Of a stretch of DNA of 64,000 bases, positions 52,055-61,053 are shown piece after piece. The notes under the pieces are model-generated. The model was not told the origin of the DNA. It saw only the letters and a list, made by a program, of their open reading frames with translations, and did not search any database. Within the stretch, counting starts at the first letter, position 1; every line of letters starts with the position of its first letter. A program made the translations under genes and the position numbers. The stretch comes from an uncultured Bacteroidota bacterium (GTDB lineage Bacteria > Bacteroidota > Rhodothermia > Balneolales > Balneolaceae): positions 25,899 to 89,898 of the forward strand of contig CAJXOH010000003.1 in assembly GCA_913057895.1 (NCBI GenBank). Reading direction: 5' to 3'.

Positions 52055-53263
52055 TTAGGCCGCAAAAATCTTGCTTACTTCTTCGGCAGCCTCCTTCAGC
52101 AACACGGCTGAGATCACATTGAGACCGCTGCCATCAATGATCTCTTTTGCCTCTTCTGCATTGGTTCCTTGAAGGCGAACGATGATTGGAATCTGCTCAA
52201 CCTTCTTGGCAATCTCTGGATCTTTGATCGCTTCAAGAACTCCATTTGCAACTCGATCACAACGTACGATTCCACCAAAAATATTAATCAGTATCCCCTT
52301 CACATTTGGATCTTCAAGGATTATCCTGAATCCATTCTTGACGGTTTCTACATTTGCCCCACCCCCTACATCGAGGAAGTTAGCAGGCTCTCCACCAGAC
52401 AATTTGATAATGTCCATGGTAGCCATTGCAAGTCCAGCTCCGTTGACCATGCAACCAACATTGCCATCCAGTTTAATGTAATTCAACCCAAACTTTGAGG
52501 CCTCTAGCTCAAGTGGATTTTCTTCAGATTCATCTCGAAGCGCCATAAGGTCATCATGGCGATAGAGTGCGTTTTCATCAAACGTAACTTTCGCGTCCAG
52601 TGCTATGACTTGTTGATCTGGAGTCAAGACCAATGGATTAACCTCTACCATGCTTGCGTCTGTCTTGTCATAGAATGCAAACAGCTTCATGAAGAGCTTC
52701 ACGCCACTCTTCAGAGCATCCCCTTGGAGACCCAGTGCAAACGCTAATCGGCGAGCTTGACTTGGTTGTAGTGAAAGCCCCGGCTCAACCCATTCTTTAA
52801 TAATTTTATCCGGGGTTTCTTCGGCAACTTGCTCAATTTCAACGCCTCCTTCTGTAGAGGCCATCACAACGTGTTGACTGCGCGTACGATCAAGTAGAAT
52901 GGAGAGGTAGAACTCTGACTCAATGTCTACCCCATCTGTCACATACACTGTTTTGACTTCTTGACCCGCTTCTCCTGTCTGGATGGTTACAAGTACATCA
53001 CCCAAAAGTGATTCAGCCGCGGCAGTTGCCTCCTCAACGGATCGACAGAGGATGACGCCCTTTGCTCCACTTTTTTTGGTTTTCCCTTTACCGCGTCCAC
53101 CCGCATGAATTTGAGCCTTGACAACAACGAGACTTGATCCTCCATCAAAAATGTCTTGAGCAATTTTCGTTGCTTCAGCAGTTGTTGTTGCTGCTTTTCC
53201 GGCTGGGACTGCAACTCCATGCTCGGCAAGAAGTGTTTTGGCTTGATATTCGTGGATATTCAT
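52055..53263 (-). CDS. sucC: Succinyl-CoA ligase (ADP/GDP-forming) beta subunit
   Basis: SucC with SucD interconverts succinyl-CoA and succinate with NTP formation in the TCA cycle. The 402-residue protein shows MNIHEYQAKTLLAEHGVAVPAG, the ATP-grasp region KAQIHAGGRGKGKTKKSGAKGV, LEINPLVL-like VEVNPLVLTPDQ (metal and nucleotide site), and NGAGLAMATMDIIKLSGGEPANFLDVGGGA. Complete with ATG at 53263. sucD is not next to it. Confidence 0.96.
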   Translation of the reverse strand: MNIHEYQAKTLLAEHGVAVPAGKAATTTAEATKIAQDIFDGGSSLVVVKAQIHAGGRGKGKTKKSGAKGVILCRSVEEATAAAESLLGDVLVTIQTGEAGQEVKTVYVTDGVDIESEFYLSILLDRTRSQHVVMASTEGGVEIEQVAEETPDKIIKEWVEPGLSLQPSQARRLAFALGLQGDALKSGVKLFMKLFAFYDKTDASMVEVNPLVLTPDQQVIALDAKVTFDENALYRHDDLMALRDESEENPLELEASKFGLNYIKLDGNVGCMVNGAGLAMATMDIIKLSGGEPANFLDVGGGANVETVKNGFRIILEDPNVKGILINIFGGIVRCDRVANGVLEAIKDPEIAKKVEQIPIIVRLQGTNAEEAKEIIDGSGLNVISAVLLKEAAEEVSKIFAA

Positions 53264-53344
53264 AAAATCGAGTAAAGAAATTGCCTTTGTAAGTTGGGCG
53301 AAAGATAAAAGGTTTTCGCTGAAGATTTCGCTAAATTTCTACGT

Positions 53345-53896
53345 ATGAGCCGACGAATCATGACCCAGGACGTGATGAATCAGACCTTTGAAAGGTTTGC
53401 CATGCAGATATTGGAAAATAACGGCTCTGATTCTACTCCCGCATTGATAGGAATGCAATCTCGGGGAGTGTTCCTTGCGAAGCGTATTCAATCAGCAGCT
53501 ACAAAGCTATCAGGCATTGAGCTAGATTTTGGAGTGTTAGACATTACATTTTATCGTGATGACTTTCGAACAAAGCTCAAAATGCCTGAAGTAAAAGTAA
53601 CTGACATCCCTTTTGATTTATATGACCGTGACATCGTATTGGTTGACGATGTATTGTATACAGGCCGTACGGTTCGCTCCGCTATGAGCGCGATTCTCGA
53701 TTATGGAAGACCGCGTAGTATCAAGTTGTGTTGTATGGTTGATCGTGGGCATCGTGAGTTACCGATTGCACCAGATTATGTTGGTGTAGATGTACCAACC
53801 AAGGAGAATGAGGAAGTTCGTGTACGGGTTGCCGAAATGGATGGTGAAGATGCTGTAGACGTAGTAGAAATGACAAAGGATGGAGGCGAACGATGA
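53345..53896 (+). CDS. pyrR: Bifunctional PyrR (pyr regulator / uracil phosphoribosyltransferase)
   Basis: A 183-residue type I phosphoribosyltransferase of the PyrR family, which in Gram-positives attenuates pyr operons by binding mRNA and also makes UMP from uracil. The PRPP signature DIVLVDDVLYTGRTVR is at about residues 96-111, with IGMQSRGVFLAKRI and the FYRDDFRTK hood preceding it. It overlaps pyrB by 4 bases. No RNA hairpin with PyrR-loop consensus was identified in the 81-base leader, so the control mode is open. Confidence 0.93.
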   Translation: MSRRIMTQDVMNQTFERFAMQILENNGSDSTPALIGMQSRGVFLAKRIQSAATKLSGIELDFGVLDITFYRDDFRTKLKMPEVKVTDIPFDLYDRDIVLVDDVLYTGRTVRSAMSAILDYGRPRSIKLCCMVDRGHRELPIAPDYVGVDVPTKENEEVRVRVAEMDGEDAVDVVEMTKDGGER

Positions 53897-54885
53897 TCTC
53901 GATGCCAGATGAGTATCAGTTTTCTCAGAAACATTTACTCGGTTTGGCCGACTATAGCCGTGATGATATTGCCTATGTACTGAATCAAGCAGAACGTTTT
54001 CGAGAAGTACTAGACCGCCCTGTCCCCAAGATTCCGACGTTACGAGATAAAACGATTGTGAATCTATTTTACGAAAATAGCACTCGAACAAGAATGTCAT
54101 TTGAGTTGGCTCAGCGCCGAATGGGTGCCGATGTTGTCAATTTCTCTGCTTCTGCTTCCAGTGTATCCAAAGGTGAATCGCTGCGTGATACAATCCAAAA
54201 CATCGATTCCATGAAAATGGATATGGTCGTCGTTCGGCATAAAAGTCCAGGAGTCGCGCATTACCTTACTCGATGTGTAGATGCAGCAATTCTTAATGCA
54301 GGCGATGGCGCCCATGAGCACCCAACGCAAGCGTTGCTTGACATGTTTACACTTCAGCAAAAAATGGGATCGTTGGAGGGTTTGAAAGTGGCTATCATAG
54401 GCGATATCGCCCATAGCCGTGTCGTTCGATCCGATATCATTGGATTACAAAAGATGGGAGCGGAGGTTACGATATGTGGCCCATCTACATTTATGCCATT
54501 ATTCCCAGAAACCTTGGGCGCTCATGTAAGTTATCACCTGGAAGAGACCTTGGGCTGGGCAGATGTAGCCATTGCCCTTCGAATTCAGATGGAGCGACAG
54601 TCTGACGTCCCTAGTCGTATTCCTAGTCTAGGTGAATACCACCAAGAATACGGCATTAAAATGGAGCATCTTGAGATGTTTCCAGATCTGAAAATTATGC
54701 ATCCAGGACCGATTAATCGTGGCGTAGAGCTCCAAGATGCTGTGGCAGATAGTGATCGGGCTTTTATACTAGATCAGGTGACCAATGGTGTAGCAGTCCG
54801 AATGGCTGTGCTGTATCTGTTGAGTGGGTCCATCGAGGCAGAGTCCAGTAGTCGAGGAACAGCATCGGAGCGACCCTCGAGTTGA
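53893..54885 (+). CDS. pyrB: Aspartate carbamoyltransferase catalytic subunit
   Basis: This enzyme condenses carbamoyl phosphate and aspartate in pyrimidine synthesis. The 330-residue protein has LFYENSTRTRMSFE with the carbamoyl-phosphate STRTR motif (63-67), KGESLRDTI, VVRHKSPG, GDGAHEHPTQALLDMFT and MHPGPINRGVEL. ATG at 53893 is in an ATGA overlap with pyrR; ATG at 53902 is an alternative. Its stop overlaps the TTG start of the next gene, a glycosyltransferase. No pyrI is present. Confidence 0.96.
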   Translation: MISMPDEYQFSQKHLLGLADYSRDDIAYVLNQAERFREVLDRPVPKIPTLRDKTIVNLFYENSTRTRMSFELAQRRMGADVVNFSASASSVSKGESLRDTIQNIDSMKMDMVVVRHKSPGVAHYLTRCVDAAILNAGDGAHEHPTQALLDMFTLQQKMGSLEGLKVAIIGDIAHSRVVRSDIIGLQKMGAEVTICGPSTFMPLFPETLGAHVSYHLEETLGWADVAIALRIQMERQSDVPSRIPSLGEYHQEYGIKMEHLEMFPDLKIMHPGPINRGVELQDAVADSDRAFILDQVTNGVAVRMAVLYLLSGSIEAESSSRGTASERPSS

Positions 54886-55733
54886 ACGTGAGCGACGTGA
54901 AAACAGACTCGCTCGTATCTATTATTATTCCGACCTACAATAGGGTACAGTCCCTGGAAAGAGCCATAGCATCGTGCCTAGCTCAGACATATACAAATCT
55001 CGAGATACTTGTCGTTGATGATGCGTCTACACCACCTTCAGTAGCATCTATTTCGGAACGCTACCGGAATCATGCGCAGATAACGTGGAGTCAAAATGAA
55101 GCCAACCGAGGTGCGCCATTCTCTAGAAATGTGGGATTACAGAAGTCAAAAGGTGATTTTATTTGCTTTTTGGACGACGATGACGAACTCTACCCAGATA
55201 AAATTGCTCGACAGGTAGAGTATTTAACAGATACAAACGACACCGTTTTTGGTGTAACACATGATGTGCTAGATGAGCGATTTGGCGAAAAGATGATCAT
55301 TCGAAATCGTCAAAACCATCCTTCCTATCGCTCATTTTTAAAGGGGTTTGCAAATACAGGTACAGAAGCGGTTTTATACAAACGAGCATGTTTGCTTGAG
55401 GTCGGAGGATTTGATGAAACCCTTCCATCTTCTCAAGAGTATGATCTTCTAATTAGACTCTCTGAACATAGGAATCTTGATTATTTGCCCTACACGCTCA
55501 GTCGAAGGCATGTGGTTGGTGATTCGATAAGTCAAAACCTATCAAGCAAATTCACAGGTTCTGCCATGATCTACAAGAGACATCATCGTCGATTCTATGA
55601 CGAAGGAGGGATAGGGTTTTGGGCCTTGATGACGCTTAAATATTCCGCAATCCTTACACGCATACGTCTGGGGCAAATTCTAGGTGTAGAGATCTACAAA
55701 AAGTGGGTTCGTCAGCGAATGAAAACTAGATAA
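54882..55733 (+). CDS. Family 2 glycosyltransferase
   Basis: An inverting GT-A glycosyltransferase of 283 residues. The N-terminal domain reads VSIIIPTYNRVQSLERAIASCLAQTY, then EILVVDDAST, and the metal-binding DxD-type acidic run is FICFLDDDDELYPDKI. The acceptor domain includes GTEAVLYKRACLLEVGGFDE and SQEYDLLIRLSEH. It probably adds a sugar to a lipid-linked glycan of the downstream cluster. The start is TTG at 54882 in a TTGA overlap with pyrB, or GTG at 54888. Confidence 0.9.
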   Translation: MNVSDVKTDSLVSIIIPTYNRVQSLERAIASCLAQTYTNLEILVVDDASTPPSVASISERYRNHAQITWSQNEANRGAPFSRNVGLQKSKGDFICFLDDDDELYPDKIARQVEYLTDTNDTVFGVTHDVLDERFGEKMIIRNRQNHPSYRSFLKGFANTGTEAVLYKRACLLEVGGFDETLPSSQEYDLLIRLSEHRNLDYLPYTLSRRHVVGDSISQNLSSKFTGSAMIYKRHHRRFYDEGGIGFWALMTLKYSAILTRIRLGQILGVEIYKKWVRQRMKTR

Positions 55734-55755
55734 TCTTTGTGAATGACTCGTCTTA

Positions 55756-55778
55756 GCTTATTTAACTAGTGAATAAGC
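55756..55778. terminator. Weak hairpin between convergent glycosyltransferases
   Basis: A perfect 7-base stem GCTTATT/AATAAGC around a 9-base loop, in the gap between two convergent genes. There is no strong T tract on either strand, so it may be at most a weak bidirectional terminator. Confidence 0.3.
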
Positions 55779-55788
55779 ACCTAAAAAC

Positions 55789-56970
55789 TCACAATGATTC
55801 ATAGACCGACACCAATCGAGTTGCCATAGCTTTAAAGGAGTACTGCTCCTTGATCACGGCATACGTATTGTTATTTCTCTGCCCAGTGGACTGCATAGCG
55901 GAAAGTAGGGCTTTGTGTAGTGCTTCGGGGTTTTCGGGTTCAATACAATGATTGCCATCTAATCCAGCAATCGACCTATTTCCCCCAACATCTGTTGCCA
56001 CAATCGTGCATTCACATGCGGCTGCCTCCAACAACGAAACATTGAATCCCTCTGATCGACTGGGCAATACATATAGGTCTGCTGCTTGATAATATGGCGC
56101 GAGTTTCTGTCGTGGTACAGGGGGCTCAAAATGAACTTTTTTATAGTGTTCAGAGGGTAGCATGCTGTAAGCTTTGTGTAAAAGATCTTTAGAGGTTCTG
56201 CTTCCGTCATTCACACCAACTAAATGCACCGTAGGAAATGGTACGCTGGACGGCGGCCATTTCGCGAGAGCCTCAATTAAAACATCGAGACCTTTAACAG
56301 GATGAGGCCTTCCAACAAATAACAAGTGAGTATCATCAGAGGACCAGCCAATCTTTTTTTTGGCTTCTAAAATACTCTGGGCAGGTTTAAACAGATCGGT
56401 ATCAATTGCATTAAATACAGGTAGAATCTTTTTTTGATGGATTCCATAACGATCACACCAGTCCGATACCTCGGTTGCTAATGTTTCACTACTTGTTAGA
56501 ACAACTTGTGCAGCGCGAATTGCTTGTGCGGTGAGGGATGGATAACGAGAAGCATGAAACCAATCGGATCCATGGATAGATAGCACACATGAATACCCTT
56601 GTTTGGTGAGTTTATGTAGTCCAAAGCCTGCTGGATACAGCATGTGGGCATGAATACGAATATCACGAGGGGATCCTAGTCGTTTTACTGCTTGTAAGGC
56701 TGCGGTCCCGAAAGCTTCACCATTCTTAGCGGGAAGACCCATCCTTGGAATTGAAAGGTAAGATGGGCGTGCCACTGGTACACTCGTTAATAAAGGGCTA
56801 TGATCTCGCATCCACCTTGTGGACCCAGGTATAGAAAACACTCTTGGCACAACAAGGCGGACATCCAATGAGGATTCACGAACCATCATGTCAACATGAT
56901 CGCGTATGAAGGTCTGGGCGGACGGGTCACGTTGGGATGGAAATCGGTGATTGAGAATGACTAGTTTCAT
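55789..56970 (-). CDS. Family 4 glycosyltransferase
   Basis: A 393-residue GT-B glycosyltransferase. The acceptor half includes MKLVILNHRFPSQRDPSAQTFI and a HAHMLYPAGFGLHKL stretch, and GSDWFH lies at its end. The donor-binding half shows LLFVGRPHPVKGLDVLIEAL, ADLYVLPSRSEGFNVSLLEAAAC with the E(x7)E motif, and VATDVGGN. It probably builds the O-antigen or exopolysaccharide unit; the sugar is unknown. It is cotranscribed with the flippase upstream, with 15 bases between them. Confidence 0.92.
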   Translation of the reverse strand: MKLVILNHRFPSQRDPSAQTFIRDHVDMMVRESSLDVRLVVPRVFSIPGSTRWMRDHSPLLTSVPVARPSYLSIPRMGLPAKNGEAFGTAALQAVKRLGSPRDIRIHAHMLYPAGFGLHKLTKQGYSCVLSIHGSDWFHASRYPSLTAQAIRAAQVVLTSSETLATEVSDWCDRYGIHQKKILPVFNAIDTDLFKPAQSILEAKKKIGWSSDDTHLLFVGRPHPVKGLDVLIEALAKWPPSSVPFPTVHLVGVNDGSRTSKDLLHKAYSMLPSEHYKKVHFEPPVPRQKLAPYYQAADLYVLPSRSEGFNVSLLEAAACECTIVATDVGGNRSIAGLDGNHCIEPENPEALHKALLSAMQSTGQRNNNTYAVIKEQYSFKAMATRLVSVYESL

Positions 56971-56985
56971 GATCTTGATTTCATA

Positions 56986-58287
56986 CTACCTTGTTGTCAA
57001 ATCTTGGTGGATTGTTTCATCATATTGATTGACTTGAACCCAGATTAAAATCATAGTCCCAAATTGAACGAAGGCTTGTGCAATCACCATGGTTTGAACA
57101 GCTCCCAAAAAGCCAGGGTTTCCAAATACCCCACCTTGTGTATATCCAACCCATAGTGCAAGCACACGTACCATCAAATCAGCACCAGAAGCAATAGGCT
57201 GCCACTTCGCGGCCCCTATGACCATTAAAACCCTAGATGTTGGTAAGCTCACAAACTGCAAAAATAGCATAATCGAAAGCCATTGCGATAATAAGCCAGC
57301 AATCGCCCATGGCTCACCAAAAACCCAAACAAAAATCGATTGACCGAAAAAGCCTATGCCGATAAACGGTAAGCACGCACCAACAGCAAGCCCAAACCAT
57401 AGGCGTTGAACCCAGTTTTTTAAAGGTTTAGACTCCATGACCCGTTTGGCTGCTCGTTGAGTAAATATCGCACCAAGACTCAAGGCAAGTAATGTCGCTG
57501 GAGCTGCAAGTATTCTGTATGCAAAACTATACTGACCTAGGCTTTCTTGGCTAAACCATGCTGCAATCAAGAAAACCGGTACTTCTTTGGCTCCCATACT
57601 CAACAAGCTTGAAGGCATCACAAAAAGGGGTTGTTGTCGATACTCCCTCAACGCGTGCAAATGAGAGTGAAAACCATGTATAAATGAACCCACTGAAAAG
57701 AAACGCTGCGAAGGCTCTAATTTGACTGAGTTTTGTTGAATTGCAATCGAAGCCACACGTCCAAGAATATACCCACCAATCAACCCGTAAGATCCAAAAC
57801 CTGCTCTACCTGAAAGCACTTGTGTGCTTACCAATGCTGCAGACATCGTTACCTTGGACCACGCCTGTCTATGGATATGCTCAACTCGAAGTGTCCATTG
57901 TGTCCACCCTTGCATGGCTCCATGAAGGCTCATGGCAAGTGGAAGTAACCCCCAAATGGGATCAATCAACTCCCGTAGACTTGCGACAATAATCGTACCA
58001 GTCACAGCAAAGACTAGACACAAAAGCAACACGCTGCGTAATAATGATGTAGCAATAGACTCTTCTTTTGGAAGAGGAATTGCAGCTTCATATCCACCAG
58101 TGATTAGGATTGAGCCTACTAAAACGAGAGAAGCAAAAAGCCCATACGTAGCAAATTCCTCCGGTGTGTAGATTCGTGCAATCCATGGACTAGATGCGAG
58201 CACGATTAATTGAGCAACAAACGTTCCTGTAGTGAGTGAACGCACTTGTTTGAATGCCGCTGAAGGAGCAGGGAAAGAAAATGCCAT
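56986..58287 (-). CDS. Wzx-like polysaccharide flippase
   Basis: A 433-residue membrane protein of about 12 helices, with FAAPFSAAFKQVRSLTTGTFVAQLIVLASSPWIARIYTPEEFATYGLF-type start segments (SSPWIARIYTPEEFATYGL is characteristic of Wzx/MOP oligosaccharide translocases). It should flip the lipid-linked repeat unit to the periplasm for the polymerase. Start ATG at 58287. It lies on the minus strand between two GT genes, divergent from the Wzz gene by 145 bases. Confidence 0.82.
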   Translation of the reverse strand: MAFSFPAPSAAFKQVRSLTTGTFVAQLIVLASSPWIARIYTPEEFATYGLFASLVLVGSILITGGYEAAIPLPKEESIATSLLRSVLLLCLVFAVTGTIIVASLRELIDPIWGLLPLAMSLHGAMQGWTQWTLRVEHIHRQAWSKVTMSAALVSTQVLSGRAGFGSYGLIGGYILGRVASIAIQQNSVKLEPSQRFFSVGSFIHGFHSHLHALREYRQQPLFVMPSSLLSMGAKEVPVFLIAAWFSQESLGQYSFAYRILAAPATLLALSLGAIFTQRAAKRVMESKPLKNWVQRLWFGLAVGACLPFIGIGFFGQSIFVWVFGEPWAIAGLLSQWLSIMLFLQFVSLPTSRVLMVIGAAKWQPIASGADLMVRVLALWVGYTQGGVFGNPGFLGAVQTMVIAQAFVQFGTMILIWVQVNQYDETIHQDLTTR

Positions 58288-58432
58288 GTGTTAAACTAGC
58301 AAGAGTATAGCTAGAATATAGATGTGTCGTCGGTAACCATAAAACATTGCAATTCATAGGGTGACCCATAGTTTCTAAAAAAAGCCATTATCTTCCCTAT
58401 AGATGGTTTAACCACAAACTCATAGGCATACC

Positions 58433-59635
58433 ATGTTTATAGACATTTTTATCGTGATTGCCAGGTACAGAGGACGTTTCTTTGGCATTCTTACGTTCAT
58501 TACTCTCCTCAGTCTTGGTATTGCTTTGATTTGGCCAAAAACCTACATGTCTACCGCTAAATACGTTCAGTATGATAGTTCTGTAAGTGGTTCATTGAGT
58601 GGTCTAATAAGCAGTTTTACGAACCTTCCTTCTGGGGGAGAAAAAGTAAATACTGAGCAATCAGCGATCATTTTACGAAGCCGCACCATGCTAGATACTG
58701 TGATTGAGGAGTTTGATCTAGCGACAGTCTATGAAAAGGACATACAAGAAGAGCTCCGCTTGAAGCTAGAAGAGAACACGATTATAGAGGAGATTCGTGA
58801 AGCAGGGATTGGATTCAATCCGATTGTTTCTGTTTCTGTCTCAGTTCTGGATAGAGATCCCCAGCGCGCCAAGGATATGGTTGAGTTTTACCTTGATGAG
58901 CTTGATAAGAGAATGGTGGAGATTAACCAGCGAAATGCTCAACGTATGCTCATAGCTTATGAGGCAAGGTACCAGCAAAACATTCAAGATCTCGAGGCTG
59001 CGACACAAGAACTTGTACAGTTTCAGGAAACCTATGGCATTTTGGAGCCGCAAACTCAAACAGCAGCACTGATTGGAAATGCAGCCCAAGTAAAAGCACA
59101 GTTAACAGCATTAGATGTTGAAATTGGCGTTGCACAATCTCTCCTAAGCTCATCTGCTGGAGAAGTGACTGAACTCCTTGAACGAAAAAATCAGCTTGAA
59201 AAGACCTACAATTCACTCATTGAAACCTCTATCAATGGATCGACAAACTCAGCTGAACTCTTCACCAATGAGACACTGGATGTATTTCCTGCTCTAGAAG
59301 AAATGCCATCGTTAGCTGCTGAATACCTGAGACTATTTAGAGAGGCAACGGTTCAGCAAGAGATATATAAAGTACTTTTGCCACAGTACGAGCAACAAAA
59401 AATGATGGTTATGGAGTCCAATTCTGGATTGGAACTCATTGATGCACCAAATCTTCCGACGTACAAAGAAAAACCAAAAAGAGCGTTTATTGTGATTGCA
59501 GGATTCTTTTTCGGATTGTTTGCAGCATTTTTTAGTGTCTCCTTCGCAGATTTTGTCCGAAGAGGTAAAAATGGAGAGGAGAGTGAAGCCTACTTGAAGT
59601 ATCAAGAATTGATATCTGCCTTCCAAAAATCGTGA
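58433..59635 (+). CDS. Wzz-like polysaccharide chain-length determinant
   Basis: A 400-residue co-polymerase with an N-terminal TM (GILTFITLLSLGIALIWPK) followed by the Wzz domain (YMSTAKYVQYDS), a long periplasmic coiled coil with repeated Gln/Glu/Leu (AATQELVQFQETYGILEPQTQT), and a C-terminal TM (AFIVIAGFFFGLFAAFFSVSF). There is no kinase domain. It controls polymer length together with the next gene, which it overlaps by 4 bases (GTGA). Confidence 0.85.
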   Translation: MFIDIFIVIARYRGRFFGILTFITLLSLGIALIWPKTYMSTAKYVQYDSSVSGSLSGLISSFTNLPSGGEKVNTEQSAIILRSRTMLDTVIEEFDLATVYEKDIQEELRLKLEENTIIEEIREAGIGFNPIVSVSVSVLDRDPQRAKDMVEFYLDELDKRMVEINQRNAQRMLIAYEARYQQNIQDLEAATQELVQFQETYGILEPQTQTAALIGNAAQVKAQLTALDVEIGVAQSLLSSSAGEVTELLERKNQLEKTYNSLIETSINGSTNSAELFTNETLDVFPALEEMPSLAAEYLRLFREATVQQEIYKVLLPQYEQQKMMVMESNSGLELIDAPNLPTYKEKPKRAFIVIAGFFFGLFAAFFSVSFADFVRRGKNGEESEAYLKYQELISAFQKS

Positions 59636-61053
59636 CATTCTCACGTCCCATAGGATATTCACTTCTCGCAGGACTATCATTTCTGATTGTCCTGGGGCCT
59701 CTATTAACAAGACTCGATCCATTTGTTGCCATTGTCCTCTCATTGGGGCTTCTTGGAGGGGTACTATGGGCGTTAAAATCCATTGAGGACCCGTTTTGGG
59801 TTGCTCTCCCATTATGCCTTTCTGCATTCTTAGGCGGTATTTTTACAGAGGTATTTGAGCTGACATTGCCAATCACTCCATTTCAACTCATGTTTATCCT
59901 TGCGATTGGCCTTTGGAGCATTCATCGAACGATAAAGGCTCATCGACTTACTCTCCTTGGTCTTGAATGGCCTGTTGCTGCATTGGTTGCGCTAGCATGT
60001 TTTTCCATGTTATACAGTGTCAATGTTGAAGAGGGCCTGTTGCGCCTTCTTCGAGTGTCACTCAATTTTGTATTCGTTTTCTATCTATACCAAGTGATTC
60101 AAACGAAGAGGCAGCTAATTGTACTCCTTACGTCAATCACTGTCCTTTTGACCGCACTGGCTGGTTATGCAGCTATTTTTACGATTCTCAACCCTGAGCA
60201 AACTGCAATCAATATTCAACTTCGAGGTATCGGTGTGGCAAGTCGTGCAGCCATCACAGATGCAGATCCAAACATCTTTGCCTCGTCACTACTTGTTGGC
60301 ATTGCATTTACCACTGCTTTACTTCACAGCCGAACCGTACCCGCATGGCAACGAATGGCTGCACTTGGATCCTTACTCATCCTCACAGCTGGTGTTCTTT
60401 CAACCTATTCTCGAAGTAGTTGGGTGGCTGTTGCGATTCTTGCAGCATTCATCATTTGGCAGCTCAAAAACTTTCGTTTTGTTTGGCTTGGATTGGGAGC
60501 AGCAATTGTAGCAGTTGTCACAATTCCACAAGTACAGGTCTTACTTTTTTCTGTCGCGGATCGTGCGCTAAGCTTACTAGACCCATCGAGTGATTCATCT
60601 AGCTCCATCAGATTATTGCTAGGGAAAGCATCACTTGAGATGTTTGCAGATTCATGGGGATTTGGGGTGGGATACCGAGACTTTTCATATGAATTTGCTC
60701 GTCGTTATGATCGCTACGCAATTACCTACGTCAACGAACCACATAATATTTCCTACCAGATGCTTGCAGAGCTCGGTTTGGCAGGATTTTTACTCTTTCA
60801 TGGTATCATTTTGGCCATAGGTCGATGGGGCTGGCAGTCTATGCAAAGAGTGCGTTCTTCCTTAGGATCCTGGGATCACCTACTAGGTATTACACTACTT
60901 GGTACGTTTTTAGCCTATTTTGTATTCCATCAATTTCTGCCAAGATTTTTAACGAACGCTCCTCTCATGGTTACACTGGGACTCTTGCTTGCCTATGTTA
61001 AGATTCAACGACGGGAATCGGCGATTAAAGATTCAGAGAGTCTACAAAATTGA
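59632..61053 (+). CDS. O-antigen ligase / Wzy-type polymerase
   Basis: A 473-residue integral membrane protein with about 11 TM segments and a long periplasmic loop in the second half. The region ILTAGVLSTYSRSSWVAVAILA, with its SRSSW motif, is typical of WaaL/Wzy-family ligases and polymerases. Genetic context with Wzz favours a polymerase, but the two cannot be separated by sequence. GTG start at 59632 within the wzz stop region. Its 3' end overlaps the convergent GT gene by 29 bases. Confidence 0.85.
   Translation: MTFSRPIGYSLLAGLSFLIVLGPLLTRLDPFVAIVLSLGLLGGVLWALKSIEDPFWVALPLCLSAFLGGIFTEVFELTLPITPFQLMFILAIGLWSIHRTIKAHRLTLLGLEWPVAALVALACFSMLYSVNVEEGLLRLLRVSLNFVFVFYLYQVIQTKRQLIVLLTSITVLLTALAGYAAIFTILNPEQTAINIQLRGIGVASRAAITDADPNIFASSLLVGIAFTTALLHSRTVPAWQRMAALGSLLILTAGVLSTYSRSSWVAVAILAAFIIWQLKNFRFVWLGLGAAIVAVVTIPQVQVLLFSVADRALSLLDPSSDSSSSIRLLLGKASLEMFADSWGFGVGYRDFSYEFARRYDRYAITYVNEPHNISYQMLAELGLAGFLLFHGIILAIGRWGWQSMQRVRSSLGSWDHLLGITLLGTFLAYFVFHQFLPRFLTNAPLMVTLGLLLAYVKIQRRESAIKDSESLQN

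Noticed and set aside
53264..53344. PyrR-binding RNA attenuator in the pyrR leader
   Set aside because: Two TTTCGCT direct repeats are present, but I see no hairpin followed by a T tract or PyrR-loop consensus in the 81 bases.
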